Of a stretch of DNA of 64,000 nucleotides, positions 48,643-57,438 are shown piece by piece. The notes under the pieces were generated by a model. The model was not told the origin of the DNA and ran no database searches. It worked only from the letters and a program-made list of their open reading frames with translations. Numbering within the stretch: position 1 is the first letter of the stretch; each line of letters starts with the position of its first letter. A program made the translations under genes and the position numbers. This DNA comes from Allomyces arbusculus (Eukaryota; Blastocladiomycota; Blastocladiomycetes; Blastocladiales; Blastocladiaceae): the NCBI GenBank assembly GCA_027604705.1, contig JADHYV010000022.1, positions 1-64,000 of the forward strand. Reading direction: 5' to 3'.

Positions 48643-49040
48643 ACGCCTCGCTTGGTTGCCTCGAGGTCGTCGACAGGGGTGAAATGGACGACTTCATGTT
48701 TTTGAAAAATGACTTGGGCTACTCGTTCCCCAGACTTGATGGTGTACGGCTCGTTGGAAAGGTTGGCAATGACAACACCGACAGCCCCACAAAAATCGCT
48801 GTCGAGGATTCCGGCAAACACATGGAGACCGTGTTTGGCGGCTAATCCACTGCGGTCACGGATGTTTCCAAAGTATCCGTCGGGAATCTTCATGTGAAAG
48901 TTTGTAGGGACTACAGCGCGTTGCATGGGCTCGAGAAAAACTTGCTTGGTTGCATAAAGGTCGTAACCGGCGGCAAAGTCTGAGCCACGGGTTGGCACAA
49001 TGGCACCAGTGTTGATCTTGTAAGGGACGTTGAGAGCCAT
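48612..49040 (-). CDS. dut: dUTP diphosphatase (dUTPase)
   Basis: 142 residues from the ATG at 49040. The five trimeric dUTPase motifs are in order: AAGYDLYA (1), RSGLAAKHG (2), GILDSDFCGAVGV (3, holding the catalytic aspartate), RVAQVIF (4) and RGVQGFGSTGTH (5, the flexible glycine-rich arm). The enzyme turns dUTP into dUMP and pyrophosphate, keeping uracil out of the viral DNA. Motif 3 has FCG where most have YRG, a mild variation. An AATATAAG box lies about 35 bp upstream. Confidence 0.95.
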   Translation of the reverse strand: MALNVPYKINTGAIVPTRGSDFAAGYDLYATKQVFLEPMQRAVVPTNFHMKIPDGYFGNIRDRSGLAAKHGLHVFAGILDSDFCGAVGVVIANLSNEPYTIKSGERVAQVIFQKHEVVHFTPVDDLEATKRGVQGFGSTGTH

Positions 49041-49074
49041 TGCGGGTTGTGGACAGAAAAGTGTAGAGTCGCGC

Positions 49075-49083
49075 TTATATTTT
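49075..49083 (-). promoter_or_regulatory. AATATAAG box
   Basis: A TATA-like AATATAAGC on the minus strand, about 35 bp upstream of the dUTPase ATG. The same word precedes the D5 gene (near 54389-54396). Confidence 0.45.
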
Positions 49084-49173
49084 GGAAACTGTATCGATAT
49101 TTGTCGAAAACCTGAGAGTATCAAAATATGCAACGTGAAGTTTGAACACTCAAACACTGTTTTACTGGCAATA

Positions 49174-50643
49174 TTACAACAAACCGGACTGCGTCCACCA
49201 GAACTGACAAAATACCATTGGCGTTTGAATCACGTACTTGAGCTCAAGACCCGATTGCTTCCACCAGTCGAGGGAGTTGACAGAACCATATCTTGATGCC
49301 ATCATCATTGCTTCATCCGTGTACTTGAGTTCCAGACCCGACCGCTTCCACCACTCAAGAACGGCGACGCGACCCATACCTGATGCCCAGTCAATTGCAT
49401 GTGCAGTGTACTTGAGTTCAAGGCCCGACCGCGTCCACCACTCAAGAACAGCGACGTGACCGTCACGAGATGCCCAGTCAAGTGCATATGCAGTGTACTT
49501 GGTTTCAAGGCCCGAATTCGTCCACCACTCAAGAACAGCGACGTGACCGCCACGAGATGCCCAGTCAAACACAGTTTCAGTGTACTTGATTTCAAGACCT
49601 GAACGCTTCCACCATTCAAGGACATTGACGTGACCATCAAAAGAGGCCATCATCATTGCCTCCTCTGTGTACTTGAGCTCCAGACCCGACGACTTCCACC
49701 ACTCAAGAACGGCGACGTGATTTTCCACCGATTCCATTGCAGTTTCAGTATACTTGAGCTCAAGACCAGACTGTTTCCACCACTCGAGAACGGCCACGTG
49801 ACCGTGGCGTGATGCCCATTCCAATGCACCTTCGGTGTACTCGAGTTCCAGACCCGACTGCTTCCACCACTCAAGAATAGCGACTTGACCATGACTTGAT
49901 GCCAGGTCCATTATGTATTCAGCGTACTTGAGCTCGAGCCCCGACTGCTTCCACCACTCGAGAATGGCGATATGACCCTGAATCGTGGCATTGGCAATTG
50001 CCAAATCCGTGTACTTGAGCTCGAGACCAGATTGTTTCCACCACTCGAGAACGCCAACGTGGCCATTATACGATGCCACGTCGATTGTCACATCCGTGTA
50101 CTTGAGTTCGAGTCCAGATTGTTTCCACCACTCGAGAACGCCGACATGGCCATTATACGATGCCGCGTCAATTGCAAATTTCACATGGCCATTATACGAT
50201 GCCGCGTCAATTGCAAATTTCGTGTACATGAGATCAAGTCCCGAGTTCTTCCACCACTCGAGAACGCCGACATGGCCATTATACGATGCCGCGTCGATTG
50301 CCGATTCTGTGTACTTGAGTTCGAGCCCCGACTGCATCCACCACTTGAGAACGTCATCGTAACCTCGTCTTGACGCGCAATGAATGGCATTCTCAGTGTA
50401 CTTGAGCTCGAGACCAGACTTGAGCCAGATGTCAAGAACACGAGTGCAGCCGTGGTTGGATGCCTTGTCCATCGTAATCATGTCACCATTGCGCTCAAGG
50501 ATGCGGCGAGTTGTGAATGCATCGCCAAAAACACCATCAGAAAGTCGGAGCGCCTGGAGGACAGACCCGACGTTCAGACAGGCCATGCTGTCGACAATCT
50601 TGCTGGTGATCTCGAAGGGAAAAGCGGATAGCGACAGAGCCAT
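49174..50643 (-). CDS. F-box-like plus ankyrin-type repeat protein (489 aa)
   Basis: 489 residues. Residues 5-45 (SAFPFEITSKIVDSMACLNV) look like a divergent F-box. The rest is about thirteen repeats of 31-33 residues with the consensus GHVAVLEWWKQSGLELKYT then xxAIDxAS, an ankyrin variant known from amoebae, fungi and giant viruses. F-box/ankyrin proteins feed chosen host proteins to the SCF ubiquitin ligase. One short repeat in the middle looks partly duplicated (SYNGHVKFAIDAASYNGHV). A TATA box lies 56 bp upstream. Ankyrin genes in these viruses expand and shrink quickly. Confidence 0.8.
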   Translation of the reverse strand: MALSLSAFPFEITSKIVDSMACLNVGSVLQALRLSDGVFGDAFTTRRILERNGDMITMDKASNHGCTRVLDIWLKSGLELKYTENAIHCASRRGYDDVLKWWMQSGLELKYTESAIDAASYNGHVGVLEWWKNSGLDLMYTKFAIDAASYNGHVKFAIDAASYNGHVGVLEWWKQSGLELKYTDVTIDVASYNGHVGVLEWWKQSGLELKYTDLAIANATIQGHIAILEWWKQSGLELKYAEYIMDLASSHGQVAILEWWKQSGLELEYTEGALEWASRHGHVAVLEWWKQSGLELKYTETAMESVENHVAVLEWWKSSGLELKYTEEAMMMASFDGHVNVLEWWKRSGLEIKYTETVFDWASRGGHVAVLEWWTNSGLETKYTAYALDWASRDGHVAVLEWWTRSGLELKYTAHAIDWASGMGRVAVLEWWKRSGLELKYTDEAMMMASRYGSVNSLDWWKQSGLELKYVIQTPMVFCQFWWTQSGLL

Positions 50644-50698
50644 GTTGGAAGTGTTGATGCTTGGGCGTTGCGCTTGTCGATGGTAGTTGTTGCAGAGT

Positions 50699-50704
50699 TA
50701 TATA
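50699..50704 (-). promoter_or_regulatory. TATA-like box
   Basis: TATATA on the minus strand, 56 bp upstream of the ankyrin-repeat gene ATG at 50643. Confidence 0.45.
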
Positions 50705-50785
50705 GATTTCAATCACAACGATATTCAGAAATCCAACCAACGTGCAGTCTGTTGTTGGCGGTCAAAATGCAAATGTTCTACAGCT

Positions 50786-51000
50786 CTATTTTCGACGCCT
50801 GAGCACAACAAACGTATCCGACAGTACAAAGTACCAAACAAACAATGTTTCATGAAAATAATACAACAAACCAGACTGTGTCCACCACGAATGAACACCA
50901 TGGCCAAAAGCTGCATATGGCCATTGATTCGAGTACCTGAGCTCAACCACTTTGCTGCGCTCCAACAAATTATTTTTTTGTGGCCATTTATGTAAATCAC
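50786..51000 (-). pseudogene. remnant of an ankyrin-type repeat gene
   Basis: Minus-strand text here resembles the 3' end of the neighbouring ankyrin gene, including SWWTQSGLL beside the neighbour's FWWTQSGLL and matching DNA words (CAACAAACCAGACTG against CAACAAACCGGACTG). It is short and degraded. It fills most of the 360-bp gap between the ankyrin gene and the membrane-protein gene at 51006. Confidence 0.5.
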
Positions 51001-51005
51001 ACCCA

Positions 51006-51572
51006 ATGTCACTGCTTGAAAACACCTATGTCCGTGTAGCTCTGTTGGGCGCATTGGTTTTCCTTTTCATCAAGTTTGGCAAGTTCCATGTTGAGGGTCT
51101 CGAGAATACACCCATTACCTCAGCCCCTGTTCAGCAGCCTCCACAGGGCGTTTCAGCAACTGGTTCGGCAGCCGCTCCTGCTCCTGTTGCTGAAACTGCA
51201 GCTCAGTCACAGCAAGCCCCGGCCCCATCCGTCAGTGCCCAAGTTGCTCCTGGGGAAACAGATATTTTCCAAGTCGATGGTGTGGAACTGGATGACGTTT
51301 TTGAAAACCCCAAGCAAATGCATCCAGCAGACCTGGTTCCCCAGGCTGAGACAGACCCTATTTTTGATGACGCACCAGTGGATCCGTCGCTTGAAACCAA
51401 CTTTCTCAACAACGCCTTCTCGTACGGCATTGAAACCAGTTCCGTGAAGCGCAGTTTCATCAATGATATCCGTGGCGGTGTTGCCATTGCAAAGGAGGAT
51501 GTATCTCCATGGCAAAACCCCACCCGAGTTGGAGCTGAAGTGACAAAGCGTACTCTTGCAGACGTCATTTAA
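51006..51572 (+). CDS. single-pass membrane protein (188 aa), virion-type
   Basis: 188 residues from the ATG at 51006. Residues 9-25 (VRVALLGALVFLFIKFG) are one membrane segment; then comes an Ala/Pro/Gln-rich linker (about 35-85). The C-terminal domain (DIFQVDGVELDDVFENPKQM; NNAFSYGIETSSVKRSFIND; SPWQNPTRVG) is unrecognised. It resembles the small anchored proteins at 59749 and 40622 in design, suggesting a virion membrane role (inference). Confidence 0.65.
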   Translation: MSLLENTYVRVALLGALVFLFIKFGKFHVEGLENTPITSAPVQQPPQGVSATGSAAAPAPVAETAAQSQQAPAPSVSAQVAPGETDIFQVDGVELDDVFENPKQMHPADLVPQAETDPIFDDAPVDPSLETNFLNNAFSYGIETSSVKRSFINDIRGGVAIAKEDVSPWQNPTRVGAEVTKRTLADVI

Positions 51573-51624
51573 AACCATTTTCATTTAGTTTGTTCAAATT
51601 GTCCACCACAACCATGTCTTGGAA

Positions 51625-54381
51625 TCACTCCATGACATGATCGTAGCTAATGGTGCAGTGCCACCCATACTTTTTGATTGGCTGGCCCTGGTCGTTTGTG
51701 AATTGAATCATCGGGCCCAGGATTTGCTGCATGTTGCGGTAAAACGTCTTGTCCTCGATGTTGTCAGCTTTCTTGACCTGGAACCGCTTTTTCCACGTCG
51801 TGAACGTGTCCCAGACCTTGGTCACAGGCACAAGTTCTGTCGTACCCGGGGCGCCGTTGGTGATACAGGCGGCGACGAACCGCGAGTAAATATCGTTGTC
51901 GTTCTTGAGGTTTTCGTACGTTTCCTTGAACTTGGGTGGCATGGGGAACTTGCGCCGGTCCATGCAGTACTTGACCAACACACTGCAAAAAGCGTCCTTC
52001 CACAACTGCATCTTGCTTTCAAGATTTTCATCGGCTTTAAACTCGTTCTCGCGCACGGGCTCGCGGTCCATGACAAACTGGCTCGAGAACAGAATCGTGC
52101 GAACACGGCGCCACGTTCCAAAGTCAGAGGCATTGATGTTGGGAATGTCGTTGCAGCAGCAAAAGAAGGTCGACTGCAAGTAAAACGACTGCTGCTTCTC
52201 GTAAAGGTTGCGGCCAGTGATGCGGTCTCCACCCGTCAGCCACTTGATGGTCCCAAAGTTGAGCGTGTCCTTGGAATTGGGTTCCGCGCACGACACGAAA
52301 CGTTTGCCACGGAGTGCCATGAGTTCGGGAACAGGCGAGTTTGCCGGCGGGCGTGGCTGCGTGAACAGAGTGATACTCGACTCGCCTGCATATTCACCCA
52401 TGGCCAGGTTCAGGAGCCGGACAATAGTCGACTTGCCATTGGCGCCAAACCCGGTCATGAAAAAGAACTTTTGCTCAGTTTGCTCGCCGTCGAGGCAGCT
52501 GCCGAGTTCTTGCAAAATGTAGTGGAGCTCAGCAGGGTCGGGAAAGATTTTCTTGAGGAATTCCTCGAGACTATTGAGAATCTTGGGGTCCACTTGGTCG
52601 AGGGGGCGGTACACAGTGTTTGTGGTCATGGAAAGCAGGTCCTGCGGCCGGCCATCGCGAAACTCGCGCCGCACAAAGTCAAACACGCCGTTGTTGAAGC
52701 ACATCAGTTTCGGGTTCTGATCCAGCTGTTCCTGGAACGTCTTGCCGTCGCGCATGTAATAGTTGTGGAGCTTGAGGCCGAGAACGGGCATGATGTGGCT
52801 GCTGACGTAGCCAAAACTCTGGAGATTGCGGCGCACGATTTTGAAGAGTTCTGCAAAAGACTTTTGCTTGCCGGCCTTGCCCTTTTCCTTGTCTGCCTCC
52901 TGCTCTGTTTCGTCGGACTCAGTCATGGCGTTCATTTCCTGCTTCAGTTGTTGCGCATGGTCATGCAGTCGGCGCGCGTACTTGGCGAGGCGTTTCTGGA
53001 CCGGCCCATTGGCGCTCATGATTTCCTCGACGAGCAGATCGCGCTTGTCCCAGCGGTGCAGCTTCGTTTCGTACTTGTACCAAATGTAGTTCTTGGCACC
53101 GGCATGCGAGGCGGCATGATGGTTCTTGATGAGGTGGAAAATAAACTCGGACACGACTTCGTCCGTTTGGTCGACGAGAGCACGCTGTGCGCGGATTTCC
53201 TCAGTGTCAATGTCAAAGAGTTGACCGAGAATTGTCTCGGGAACGTGCGGAAGTTCGTGCACTTGCTTGGTACAGCGCCAGCACCGGTACGTCGTCGAGT
53301 ATGGCGTAATGAGGACCCAGTTGCACGACCGAGAGTCACGGACCGTGCGTTGGTGCAGGCGCCCTGCAAACGGGCAAACCTGCGGTTTGAGGGTCACTTC
53401 GACGTTGCCGTCACGGCCCAAACGGCGAACCTTTTCAATGGTCGGGTCCATGGACTCGCCATTGATGTTGTCAAGCTCGTCTTCCAGGAACTGGGCAATC
53501 AGTTGCTTCGTTTCGGCAGTGACGTCGCCATGGCCATACACTGTCTGGGGCGTGACGTTGGTGTCAGCGGTAGCATTGCTCTGGACCAAATAGTAATTGT
53601 TCGAGACCTTGAGCGCTTCCTCGCCAATCTGGTGGTGCAGCGACAGTTTCTTGAGGGTTTCGACGTTGGGCTTGACGACGTTGCCCTGAGTATCAAACAC
53701 AACATAGTATCCAGAGTGCAGAGACCCTGGGAACAGTGCCTTGTACTCTTCGGAAGGAGGGGCGGTCGATAGATTGCCCTTGTTGGACCAAATCATGCGC
53801 AGGCCCGTCGTCTTGTAGACAGCATCGTCAATGGCCTTTTCCCAGAGACTTTTTCCCTCAGGCAGCCACGCCGGATACGTCAGCGTCATGTAGTTGCGGA
53901 TAGCCGCGGTAATTTTGAGCGCAGTGTCCTTGTCGACGACGACCGCTGGGAAATTGAAGTGGACCTTGTACGCGAGGCGGCGCGAAACAACAATCTCGGG
54001 AGTCTCAATGTTGAACGTTGTCACGAGAACCTTCTGGGCAAAGTCGTGAATAGCCTTGAGGTATTCGTCGAGTTTCGTGGCATCGAGCATCGTCGATGAA
54101 AAGTGGACGAGGTCAAAGTCAATGTCCAGAAAGTAACGAAAGGCCTGGGGATAATAGGTTTTCTCGACAACCGCGTTGAATGGGTCATCGTGACCGTGAA
54201 CAAGGATGTTGTCAATGTAGAGCTTGTAAAACTCGTCGCGGTCGCCGTGAGGAATGCTCAGCTTGATGTTCTTACCCAGAATGAAATGGGTAAGAAGATT
54301 GCCGGGCTCGAAAGCATGGGCGCGGATGAAGTTGTGGAATTCCTTGGTGGGCATGTTGACAATGGTCAGTTCAGCAGGCAT
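51625..54381 (-). CDS. D5: D5-like primase-helicase (archaeo-eukaryotic primase plus SF3 helicase)
   Basis: 918 residues from the ATG at 54381 (54354 is the next in-frame ATG). The N-terminal primase has the paired aspartates in FLDIDFDLVHF (about 87) and KVHFNFPAVV. A CWRCTKQVHE/CNW cysteine cluster may bind zinc. The C-terminal SF3 helicase has Walker A GFGANGKSTIVRL (about 647), RGKRFVSCAEPN as Walker B, and CNDIPNINASDFGTWRRVR with the sensor and arginine finger. D5 proteins prime and unwind the viral genome and are core genes of Nucleocytoviricota. The gene is complete and follows the transmembrane-protein gene at 54416 on the same strand after 34 bp, with an AATATAAG box between them. 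Confidence 0.95.
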   Translation of the reverse strand: MPAELTIVNMPTKEFHNFIRAHAFEPGNLLTHFILGKNIKLSIPHGDRDEFYKLYIDNILVHGHDDPFNAVVEKTYYPQAFRYFLDIDFDLVHFSSTMLDATKLDEYLKAIHDFAQKVLVTTFNIETPEIVVSRRLAYKVHFNFPAVVVDKDTALKITAAIRNYMTLTYPAWLPEGKSLWEKAIDDAVYKTTGLRMIWSNKGNLSTAPPSEEYKALFPGSLHSGYYVVFDTQGNVVKPNVETLKKLSLHHQIGEEALKVSNNYYLVQSNATADTNVTPQTVYGHGDVTAETKQLIAQFLEDELDNINGESMDPTIEKVRRLGRDGNVEVTLKPQVCPFAGRLHQRTVRDSRSCNWVLITPYSTTYRCWRCTKQVHELPHVPETILGQLFDIDTEEIRAQRALVDQTDEVVSEFIFHLIKNHHAASHAGAKNYIWYKYETKLHRWDKRDLLVEEIMSANGPVQKRLAKYARRLHDHAQQLKQEMNAMTESDETEQEADKEKGKAGKQKSFAELFKIVRRNLQSFGYVSSHIMPVLGLKLHNYYMRDGKTFQEQLDQNPKLMCFNNGVFDFVRREFRDGRPQDLLSMTTNTVYRPLDQVDPKILNSLEEFLKKIFPDPAELHYILQELGSCLDGEQTEQKFFFMTGFGANGKSTIVRLLNLAMGEYAGESSITLFTQPRPPANSPVPELMALRGKRFVSCAEPNSKDTLNFGTIKWLTGGDRITGRNLYEKQQSFYLQSTFFCCCNDIPNINASDFGTWRRVRTILFSSQFVMDREPVRENEFKADENLESKMQLWKDAFCSVLVKYCMDRRKFPMPPKFKETYENLKNDNDIYSRFVAACITNGAPGTTELVPVTKVWDTFTTWKKRFQVKKADNIEDKTFYRNMQQILGPMIQFTNDQGQPIKKYGWHCTISYDHVME

Positions 54382-54415
54382 CCCAGGCTTATATTGAGAA
54401 AGTGTTATCGATGGA

Positions 54416-55072
54416 TTAGAAAAAGTCAAACGGGGTTGTATGGTCAGGGTCGTATGCCTTGAACATGTTCTCGTCCTCCACAAACTTGGAGTTGATGTCT
54501 CGGCCCTTTTCCGCTTCGTTGGCTTGGCACGTGAGGTTAATTTGGTGCAAGTGGCCAGCGAGGATTTCCTGGAGTTTCTCGAGGACGCGCTCCAGCTTTT
54601 CGACAATGAGGGGGTGTTCGATGGAGTAGACAAAACCATGAACGAGGTTCAGGGCAAGTTTGGCCATGTCCCTCGCTACTTCGTAGTTCTCAACGCACGT
54701 CGTTTTGAGGTTTGCCGCTTCTGACTCGAGTTTGAGAATGTTGTTGACAGCAACAATGGCCTGGTCGTAGTTGTACTCGTTGAGTTTGCGCCAGGTTCTG
54801 AGGTCGTAGAAGAGATTAATGAGGTCCGAGTCGTGATGAAAGTGACTGGGGGTCCCAAGATGCTCAAGCTTGAACTCCATCGTTTCATTGAATGAAAACG
54901 CTTCCATTGTTTCCCGCTGCTGGATCAGGTAAACAATCATCACCGTTGTTGCAAAAGCAAGAATGTGACCCTGGCCAATGGAAAAGACACGCGTAAACAT
55001 GAACACGGTAACCAAACCGACAAGAGCATATTCAAAACTTGGATGGACGGTGTCCATGCTGGTTATGGACAT
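54416..55072 (-). CDS. two-segment membrane protein with helical domain (218 aa)
   Basis: 218 residues from the ATG at 55072 (alternative 55057). Two membrane segments lie at about residues 15-33 (EYALVGLVTVFMFTRVF) and 36-52 (HILAFATTVMIVYLIQ). A helical cytosolic or lumenal domain follows (LINLFYDLRTWRKLNEYNYD; ALNLVHGFVYSIEHPLI). I recall similar short membrane proteins in mimivirus- and phycodnavirus-like genomes, but not a family name. Just upstream lie CTTGAAGCGTC iterons shared with the divergent gene at 55350. Confidence 0.7.
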   Translation of the reverse strand: MSITSMDTVHPSFEYALVGLVTVFMFTRVFSIGQGHILAFATTVMIVYLIQQRETMEAFSFNETMEFKLEHLGTPSHFHHDSDLINLFYDLRTWRKLNEYNYDQAIVAVNNILKLESEAANLKTTCVENYEVARDMAKLALNLVHGFVYSIEHPLIVEKLERVLEKLQEILAGHLHQINLTCQANEAEKGRDINSKFVEDENMFKAYDPDHTTPFDFF

Positions 55073-55099
55073 GCTCGAAAAAAATCCCACAGTCGTCTG

Positions 55100-55202
55100 C
55101 ACTTGAAGCGTCAACAATCCAAGTGCAAACTTGAAGCGTCGACGAATTTACTCCAAGTGCAAACTTGAAGCGTCAACAATTTTACTCCAAGTGCAAACTT
55201 GG
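55100..55202. repeat. CTTGAAGCGTC / CCAAGTGCAAA iterons in a divergent promoter region
   Basis: Three copies of ACTTGAAGCGTC alternate with CCAAGTGCAAAC. They lie between the divergent starts at 55072 and 55350. The core matches the iterons at 36486-36650. A related GCACTTCAAGTGCAAATTTG lies near 32030-32050, upstream of the gene at 32185. Confidence 0.8.
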
Positions 55203-55251
55203 ATTGTGGAGAACAGTTAGCGATAATCGAGACGCTCAGGTCCTGGGCAGC

Positions 55252-55257
55252 TATATA
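55252..55257 (+). promoter_or_regulatory. TATA-like box
   Basis: TATATA 93 bp upstream of the ATG at 55350; followed by a direct repeat of CATCACCGACCCAAGTCTCT in the leader (about 55290-55345). Confidence 0.4.
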
Positions 55258-55349
55258 GACCCCCGCCCACCCCGTCTTTGTCCGTCGCCACATCCATCAC
55301 CGACCCAAGTCTCTTGCCCTCCATCACCGACCCAAGTCTCTTGGCAACC

Positions 55350-56177
55350 ATGCTCGACATTTTCAAGCGCGCCGCCGAAGTCGACCTCGACGATCTCAAT
55401 GACGAGGTCAGCCCGCGGAAGAAGTCCAAGTTTGAGAACAAGTACTACATTTCCGACGCCGAGTTTAGCAGTGGCCGCTGGATGGTGATTGTGTTCCGCC
55501 ATTTCTCCAACCAACGCCAAGTGGTACCGCAAGACATTCTCAAGCATGCCATCGAGGAAAAGTTTGTTATTGAGGGCAAATGGAAGGACCAGCATCAAGG
55601 AATTCGGTCGTACATCTCGCTCTGGAACAAGCAGTACCGCGAGATGCACCCTGGGCTAAACTCGAACGCGCCGTGTTTTGATGGGTGTGAGCGCACGGGT
55701 CCCCATCGGATTTGCAGCAAGGGTCGCAAGCCGGTCTACTACTGGATGCGCTCGCGTCACTACGACGAGATTTACAACGGTCGGACGGTACCTGCTCCGC
55801 CTGTCCCTCAAGCACGACCCGTGCCGTCGCCGCGTACACGTCCTCCCAAGATGCCGCGTCGCCGCCCCGAGTTTGCCTCTGTACCCGCGCCGTTTGGTCA
55901 CGACTTTTCGTCGTCAACTGCGTCATCCAACGTGACCACGACTTTGCGTCTGTCGACTGCAACGCTGCCAAGAGAGGTGGACACGCCGATCTTCCCGACT
56001 GCCGATGAGCGGGATGCCGCGATTGCGTTGTTCAACCTTGGCGACGATCCATTGCTGTTTGGTGACCATTCAACGACGACCGCGGCAAGCACATCCAGCC
56101 CTCAAACTGACGATGAGTACTACGATTCGCTTTCGAAAATGAGCGAGGATGAATTTTTCCATTTGTTTGATATTTGA
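55350..56177 (+). CDS. hypothetical protein, possible DNA-binding regulator (275 aa)
   Basis: 275 residues from the ATG at 55350; the frame extends upstream only to a non-ATG codon. Residues 40-110 (SSGRWMVIVFRHFSNQRQVV; IEGKWKDQHQGIRSYISLW) look like a compact helical domain. CFDGCERTGPHRIC may be a metal site. The middle is proline-rich (APPVPQARPVPSPRTRPPKM) and the C-terminus acidic with Ser/Thr, a layout common in transcription regulators. No family is recognised. Third-position GC is higher than in neighbouring structural genes. Confidence 0.65.
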   Translation: MLDIFKRAAEVDLDDLNDEVSPRKKSKFENKYYISDAEFSSGRWMVIVFRHFSNQRQVVPQDILKHAIEEKFVIEGKWKDQHQGIRSYISLWNKQYREMHPGLNSNAPCFDGCERTGPHRICSKGRKPVYYWMRSRHYDEIYNGRTVPAPPVPQARPVPSPRTRPPKMPRRRPEFASVPAPFGHDFSSSTASSNVTTTLRLSTATLPREVDTPIFPTADERDAAIALFNLGDDPLLFGDHSTTTAASTSSPQTDDEYYDSLSKMSEDEFFHLFDI

Positions 56178-56180
56178 TTG

Positions 56181-57056
56181 TTACATGCGTTGAAGAAAAC
56201 GATTTATGTTCTTGTTGATCACTTTCTCGGGTTGTTTGGCTGGCTCTTTATTGAGCGAGTCATGGAATGTGTCACGGAATTGCCGTGTAATCGGGTAAAC
56301 AATTTGAATGCCCTCGAACGTAACATGCTCCGTCTTTTTCATGTTCCGGTACTGGTCAATGGTCATGCTACCACCAAAAATTTGAAGAACTTCACGCGGA
56401 GGGGCTGCACAAAGTTCTTGGGACTCTGAGGGGTCAGAAGAAATGTACATTTGTTTTAGAAGCACAAGGTCTCCGCGGCGTGTGTCAAGGTGGTATCGGT
56501 ATGCGCACTGAAACGAACAAAAGCACCCAATGCATTTCTTGGCATCAGACCCCGTTTCCTTTGCCACTGGCATTCCGATTGGTTTACCCAGAAATCCATG
56601 CGAGCAGTTCCAGCACAGAACATCGGTTGACACGGGGTACTCTGAATCAAACTCAAGGAGGTCGCTGAACAAATTTTTCTCCACGACCACGCCGTTTCGC
56701 ACGACACTTTTGGATGACGACGAACCGGCCTTAAAGTCGTTGAAGCAGTACACAACCTGGCGTTCTCCGGTCTCATGCTGTTCTTCGTGTGCAATGGGGG
56801 CACAGTCAATGTTTTCTGTGACAGGTTCTGGATCAGTTTCGCAGGGCGTGTATCGAATTTCAGTTTCAATGGGGTCCGTTTTGACAACCAGGGGCGTGAC
56901 CTCAAGGCGGACAATGGAATTGGTTTGCGGGGATGTCGTGTTGGAAGTGTCCCCACGACTGAGGAAATTCATGAGCGGGTTTGCTGAAAGCTGCTGAACT
57001 TTTCCTTTTCCCTTTCCCTTGGGGGTCTTGGAAGAGTCTTTCGTGGAACGGGGCAT
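56181..57056 (-). CDS. late transcription factor VLTF-2 (A1L)-like protein
   Basis: 291 residues from the ATG at 57056. A basic N-terminus (TPKGKGKGK) and a variable middle lead to a zinc-binding region, LCWNCSHGFLGKPIGMPV, then CIGCFCSFQCAYRYHLD. This CxxC...CxxCFCSxxC (FCS-type) finger is the signature of poxvirus A1/VLTF-2 and its homologues in Nucleocytoviricota. It would act in the viral factory or nucleus to switch on late promoters with the viral or host polymerase. The C-terminus has FGGSMTIDQYRNMKK. It is convergent with the gene at 55350, with only 3 bp between the stops. Confidence 0.8.
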   Translation of the reverse strand: MPRSTKDSSKTPKGKGKGKVQQLSANPLMNFLSRGDTSNTTSPQTNSIVRLEVTPLVVKTDPIETEIRYTPCETDPEPVTENIDCAPIAHEEQHETGERQVVYCFNDFKAGSSSSKSVVRNGVVVEKNLFSDLLEFDSEYPVSTDVLCWNCSHGFLGKPIGMPVAKETGSDAKKCIGCFCSFQCAYRYHLDTRRGDLVLLKQMYISSDPSESQELCAAPPREVLQIFGGSMTIDQYRNMKKTEHVTFEGIQIVYPITRQFRDTFHDSLNKEPAKQPEKVINKNINRFLQRM

Positions 57057-57133
57057 GATTGATCTGTTACGTTTTCTCGAGTTTAATTTGATTTCATTTA
57101 AACTTTTTTTTTCTCGCATACATGTAAACAATC

Positions 57134-57373
57134 ATGTTCAGTTTCCTTGGATTCGGCAAGAAGGAGGAACATCCCAAGCAAAGTATTGTCCTTGACAGTC
57201 AGTCCACAGACGATGCCACCCATGTGGGCGGGTACTACCCCGTCTTCTCTGGCGGTGCCAAGAAGCGCAAGTCGTCGGCCAAAAAGTCGGCGAAAAAGTC
57301 AAAGCGCCGCACAAAGCGCAAGGCTGCCAAAAAGTCAAAGCGCCGCACAAAGCGCAAGGCCGCATCGTTCTAA
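57134..57373 (+). CDS. small basic protein with KKSKRRTKRKA repeats (79 aa)
   Basis: 79 residues. The first 38 are neutral (MFSFLGFGKKEEHPKQ; HVGGYYPVFSGG). The last 40 are almost all lysine, arginine, alanine and serine, with AKKSKRRTKRKA twice, coded by a 33-bp tandem repeat. It probably binds DNA and may help pack the genome, like protamine or histone tails (inference). It is divergent from the VLTF-2-like gene. Confidence 0.75.
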   Translation: MFSFLGFGKKEEHPKQSIVLDSQSTDDATHVGGYYPVFSGGAKKRKSSAKKSAKKSKRRTKRKAAKKSKRRTKRKAASF

Positions 57374-57438
57374 GTTTGGTATCGATGAAGCGCCATCCAT
57401 AAATCTCTGCGATTACCACCAATAGTCCCTCAAGCAAA

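Noticed and set aside
51619-53772. 717-codon plus-strand frame
   Set aside because: It lies opposite the D5 primase-helicase, whose motifs are all on the minus strand.
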